Assembly (NCBI RefSeq): GCF_030052815.1 | Contig: NC_079507.1 | Coordinates: 51,223,571 to 51,287,570, forward strand | Length of the DNA stretch: 64,000 bases | Origin: Hevea brasiliensis | Taxonomy: Eukaryota; Streptophyta; Magnoliopsida; Malpighiales; Euphorbiaceae | Direction: 5' to 3' | Part shown: piece by piece, positions 61,001 through 64,000 of the stretch | Position numbering within the stretch: the first letter of the stretch is position 1 | Layout of the letters: every line of letters starts with the position of its first letter | Notes under the pieces: model-generated | The model's database searches: none | What the model was told of the DNA's origin: nothing | The model's input: only the letters and a program-made list of their open reading frames with translations | Made by a program: the position numbers and the translations under genes

Positions 61001-62394
61001 TCATCAAATTAAACACAAGAAGCATAGTTCGGACCTCTATACAAATCAATCAAATAACACACTTTATCAAGTTGTTCATAATAATCATAAATTTTATCTT
61101 GTATTTTTTGAATAGCATCCCATAATTCTTCTTGTACCTTAGAATCATCAATATTATCTTGTAATTTATCAGTCCACATTATGATTTCAAATGAAGGAAG
61201 CATGCCTCATTGAAGAAAACTGAAACTTCTGCAATTGAGGAGTCATTTTCATCAGAAAAAAAAAATCCAGCAGATTCCTTGAACTGACCCAACGGATTTT
61301 TGTAGCTGGGAAGTCGGATAGTAGTTCCAACAATAGAGATGGGCATATTAGCGATTGGAGAAGGGTTGGGGAGGGTCAGATGTCAAAGAAATTTGGAAAA
61401 CTTGCAGGTCTAAATTCGGGTCAAGATTTGACCTAGTTAGATCATCTTTTCCAAGAAATTGTAGGTGATCGAAAAGGCGCTGAAAGGGTTGCTGGGATGT
61501 CGCTAGTGGATGGTGGTGGCAGTTCTTGGGTTTGATGACCGGATGGTGGTGTATGCTGAGGGGGGAGTGCCCGCTGGGTTGTGCTATTTCTCAAAACTTT
61601 CTATTTTCTATTTGTTTTTTTTTTTTAATAATAAATAAGGTTGAAAATTTTGGACAAAGGGTAGAGAGAAATTTTGAGGGCACAATGGAAAGAGTGGGAT
61701 TTTAGAAGGCAAAAACACAGGTGTAAAGGCTTGAAAGTTTGTGGTAACTAAACAAATTTGGATTGATTTTGGGCTCTGATACCAAAATTGATGTAAAATA
61801 AAGGGAAAAAACCAAGAAGAAGAGAAATCAAGGACCAATTCTTAAGAAAAAGAACTAATTCTTAAGATATTATTGATCTCATAGAAATTGTCATAATAAA
61901 ACTTATCTAATAACAATGGAATCCTAATCACATTAGGATTTTAGAATCATAATTCAATCTTAATTAGAAATACTAAATTAAACAAAAATAAACTAAAAAA
62001 TAATAAATTTCCTAAATAATAGACCTAATAAGAATAAAATTCGTAAAGAATAAAACTCTTAAATTTCTCAAATTTTACATAGAATATGATTCGTAAATTG
62101 TATTAGGAATAGCATCTTCCTATCCTGCATTATAAAGCCATGTTTTTGCATTCGGATTTAGTACTTTCAAATGTGCCATTGTAATCTAATGTTTTGTGTT
62201 ATTGTTTGTAAGTTAGGTAGAATGGAGCACAAGTATACGATTCTTTAACCTTTCTACTGAACAAATTATATAGTGGGCCTTGGCAACATCAAAGTTCCTG
62301 ACTTCCTGTTTCTAAGAAGTTGGCCAAAATAGTCTGGGTGGAAGTACTGTCTGTGGGTGTTACCATTATCAGCTACGATATCCTCCACAAAACC

Positions 62395-62449
<55 letters not shown>

Positions 62450-62981
62450 TCCATACTCTCATCGGATATGTGAACTTTTCATTCTGGTGAATTTTTTTAT
62501 TTTTCTGAATATTATTGGTAAACATGGATAAGGTCCAGTTTGGGTCTGAACTAAAACAAAACTGTGTTGCGGTAGAGTTAGTCCTGGTCCCTCCTTTTGG
62601 ATCGGATTGGACCAGAATCAGCAGACCGTTCCGGTTTGAACCTGCTTGTTTAAAAAAGATTTCAAGCTCAGCCTAATTTAACTGGACCAAACCTAATCAG
62701 AACTGGCCCCATGAGGTCCGATTCCGATTCAGGGTTGTCCCCTCCACAAACTGGAACCGGCCTGTGGCCCTCTAGTCATCACCATCGGAAGCTTGATCTT
62801 AGATATTATTTTTGTTTGCTTGCAATACTTCGACTGGGGGAAGTATTCTTGTGATAAACAACTCTTCTTATATTGTATTATATTGAGCTATTATGATATT
62901 CAGGTGATTGTGGAGGTGTTGCGGGGTGATCACAAGGAGAAGATTCCAGTTATACTTGAACCAAAGCCTGAAGAGTCATGA
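55017..62981 (+). CDS. DEG1: DEG1/DEGP1 thylakoid-lumen serine protease (Do-like 1, chloroplastic), eight exons
   Basis: The enzyme is an ATP-independent trypsin-like protease and chaperone of the thylakoid lumen that helps degrade damaged photosystem II proteins. Exons: 55,017-55,462; 55,558-55,680; 57,399-57,570; 57,969-58,006; 58,604-58,802; 58,945-59,097; 59,245-59,379; 62,904-62,981, all bounded by GT...AG, giving 447 aa (Arabidopsis DEG1 is 439). Residues 1-80 are a Ser/Arg/Asn-rich plastid transit region; 87-113 are a hydrophobic lumen-targeting segment ending SFA. The protease domain carries His181 (TNYHVI), Asp211 (DKDVAVLR) and Ser290 ([10 protein letters not shown]), eight residues offset from Arabidopsis. 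A single PDZ domain occupies about 335-440 and the protein ends KPEES. The frame is intact throughout. The nearest upstream ATG-like alternative is a GTG at 55,008, so ATG 55,017 is chosen. Confidence 0.95.
56268..56400 (+). mobile_element. tRNA-derived SINE-like sequence in DEG1 intron 2
   Basis: GGTGTGCTTTAGCTCAGTGG resembles a Pol III A box (TAGCTCAGTGG), and GGTCTCGAATTCAAATCT about 35 bases on resembles a B box (GGTTCGAATCC). This spacing is typical of plant SINE heads. It cannot fold as a full tRNA. The ends and any target-site duplication are not clear to me. Confidence 0.6.
59855..60627. repeat. Internal duplication with a third partial LTR
   Basis: 59,855-60,158 and 60,322-60,627 are near copies (shared words TGGAAAAAACTCGTC, ATTCAAATGGATTAA, TAAAGTGATCTTCTTTATT). 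Between them 60,159-60,321 is a piece of LTR ending CTTGCA. The layout is LTR, internal part, partial LTR, internal part again. Confidence 0.8.
60236..61203 (-). pseudogene. Remnant coding region of the intron-7 retrotransposon
   Basis: On the minus strand two frames remain: 61,009-61,203 ([19 protein letters not shown]) and 60,236-60,766 (with [19 protein letters not shown] and the region [12 protein letters not shown]). I recognise no domain. The second frame runs into the partial LTR. It may be a decayed gag-like or unrelated captured reading frame. Confidence 0.35.
61771..61784 (-). other. Primer binding site of the intron-7 element
   Basis: The minus strand reads TGGTATCAGAGCCC, separated from the LTR by four bases. 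It is a perfect tRNA-Met-type site. Confidence 0.88.
62401..62446. repeat. (TC)23 microsatellite in DEG1 intron 7
   Basis: An uninterrupted TC run, probably variable in length between individuals. It lies about 460 bases before the last exon. Confidence 0.97.
62520..62790. other. GGTCC/GGTTC-rich stretch in intron 7, origin unclear
   Basis: A block with words such as GGATCGGATTGGACC, CCGGTTTGAACC and GGTCCGATTCCGATTC. Plant genomes often carry such rich stretches as degraded repeats. I see no boundaries. Confidence 0.35.
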
Positions 62982-63460
62982 AAGGTATTTGCCTGTATAA
63001 ATCGTTGAGTACACACACTAGGGAATGCCATTATTTTGTGATTGTTACAGGACGAAGGGTCTTGCTGTACATATATCAACTACTGTATTGTCTCCGATAG
63101 CAATTATTACATTGATAAAGCATAAGTTGTCTGAATTTAATCTCAATCCCTTAGAAAATATGCCATTGGGCTCTTGAAAGGCTGCAAACTTGTGAAAGTT
63201 TTCATTCTGGACGCTGAAGCATTGCCATCCAATTGTAGATGAAATGTGGAATGAAATTACCATGTTTTGCCGCTGATCAACAGTGTTCTGGGCCACTAGG
63301 CGATGGGTATATATTTTTGATTCGGCTATTTTGTTGGGCCTTACATCGATTGAGTTATGGGGGTTTATATTTCCAAGGCATAATTTAGTTAGTAATCACA
63401 ATTTCCCTCTTCTTATTTAGTGAAGCTAATGTATTTATGTTTGAATCCCCCTACTCCCTC
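62982..63460 (+). other. DEG1 3' untranslated and downstream region
   Basis: No second gene is visible. The short minus-strand ORF (63,045-63,296) lacks any domain. A weak polyadenylation word GATAAA lies near 63,115. Confidence 0.5.
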
Positions 63461-63474
63461 CCCCCCCCCCCCCC
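63460..63474. repeat. Poly(C) run of 15
   Basis: Fifteen consecutive C bases after CTACTCCCT. Length may be uncertain because of sequencing error in homopolymers. Confidence 0.9.
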
Positions 63475-64000
63475 TTACCAAATCTAACTAGATGGCAACG
63501 GGTGGTTATTTTCGGGTACCCAACTAAATAAATCTTAATAACACGGATTTGGATAATATATAATTAGATTTGAAATGAGTTTAGATTTAAAAAATAATAT
63601 TTATGTCAAGTTTGAATTTTATAAATTAGATATTTGTTAATAGAATTTATTTATATAAATAATTAATTAAATATAAAATATATATTTTATAATAATATTT
63701 ATAAAGTTTTATATATTTTATTTTAAATAAATAGAATTTAAATATTTTATAAAATTATTAAATTTTTAAAATATAAATATTATTAAAAAGATATATTTTA
63801 TGGAGATTATTAATTAAAAATATAAAGTTAAACAGTTTTGAGTATTATATAGGTAATATTAATAATTAGGTTTGGAATGTGTTGAAGTATTAATAGTTTG
63901 TATTTGAATAGAGTGATTTTATTAGGTGTTCTAGCCGTTTCTATCCCTATAATGTTATGATTTTGAAGTTTTACACCTGCTTTAGGCGTTAAGCCGTAGC
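63475..64000. other. AT-rich downstream stretch without a gene
   Basis: The beginning (GGCAACGGGTGGTTA, CGGGTACCC) resembles a common degraded plant repeat. From 63,560 the sequence is strongly AT-rich. Nothing coding is seen. Confidence 0.45.

Larger units (their letters stand above)
59486..62129 (-). mobile_element. Small non-autonomous LTR retrotransposon in DEG1 intron 7
   Basis: The LTRs are 59,486-59,854 (369 bp) and 61,789-62,129 (341 bp), both running TGATGTA...CTGCA on the + strand. A perfect primer site (minus TGGTATCAGAGCCC, 61,771-61,784) next to the right LTR fixes the element on the minus strand. A purine-rich stretch precedes the left LTR. The internal part is about 1.9 kb and has no recognisable protease, polymerase or integrase. 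I see no clean 5-bp target-site duplication (left flank GAAAG, right flank TTATA). Confidence 0.82.

Noticed and set aside
1..64000. A new defence, toxin or biosynthetic system
   Set aside because: Apart from DEG1 every recognisable coding region belongs to a transposable element; nothing suggests a multi-gene system.

Overview
This is a plant nuclear genomic window: spliceosomal introns, a chloroplast-targeted protease gene, and dense nested plant retrotransposons. Codon use and the protease sequence fit a eudicot. A woody rosid such as a member of the Euphorbiaceae is my guess from general resemblance only and is unproven.

Layout. About 1-53,930 is one nest of transposable elements. The base is an old Ty3/gypsy chromovirus-like element on the + strand (E0: 5' LTR remnant 18,895-19,583, decayed polyprotein from about 19,810, 3' LTR 48,958-51,656), lying against an even older truncated LTR of its own family (51,657-53,930). 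E0 was hit repeatedly. A minus-strand gypsy element EB (gag remnant 14,303-14,935, LTR 15,078-18,894) sits in its 5' LTR. EB was hit by a gag-only minus-strand element EA (LTRs 1-3,152 and 4,592-14,302), and EA's right LTR was split by a 6.4-kb TGTCG-ended element (5,466-11,862, target-site duplication GTAAT). Inside the E0 coding region lie E1 (+, 22,871-31,667, 5' LTR truncated), a solo LTR (+, 32,125-35,315, duplication TAGCA) and, 10 bp further on, the complete element E2 (-, 35,326-47,772, duplication GATTT). E2 carries a 5'-truncated RTE-type LINE (40,147-41,684) with an 18-bp target-site duplication and an open reverse transcriptase frame.

The right end (about 54,700-63,000) holds the only ordinary gene: an eight-exon gene for the thylakoid-lumen serine protease DEG1/DEGP1 (ATG 55,017, stop 62,981, 447 aa, intact His-Asp-Ser triad). 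Its intron 2 contains a tRNA-derived SINE-like sequence. Its 3.5-kb intron 7 contains a small non-autonomous LTR retrotransposon on the minus strand with an internal duplication.

Function. The retroelement proteins are nearly all broken, mostly by TAG/TAA stops that can be explained by C-to-T or G-to-A transitions, so most elements cannot act on their own. The features most worth a second look are a paired stem-loop kept at nearly the same distance from the LTR 3' end in several LTR families, a small LTR reading frame shared by several copies, a 3-kb inverted LTR pair with a 10-bp centre, an intron-like 75-nt block in the E2 integrase, and the TGTCG-ended element with its own TATA box and spliced gene. 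I found no defence, CRISPR or biosynthetic system.
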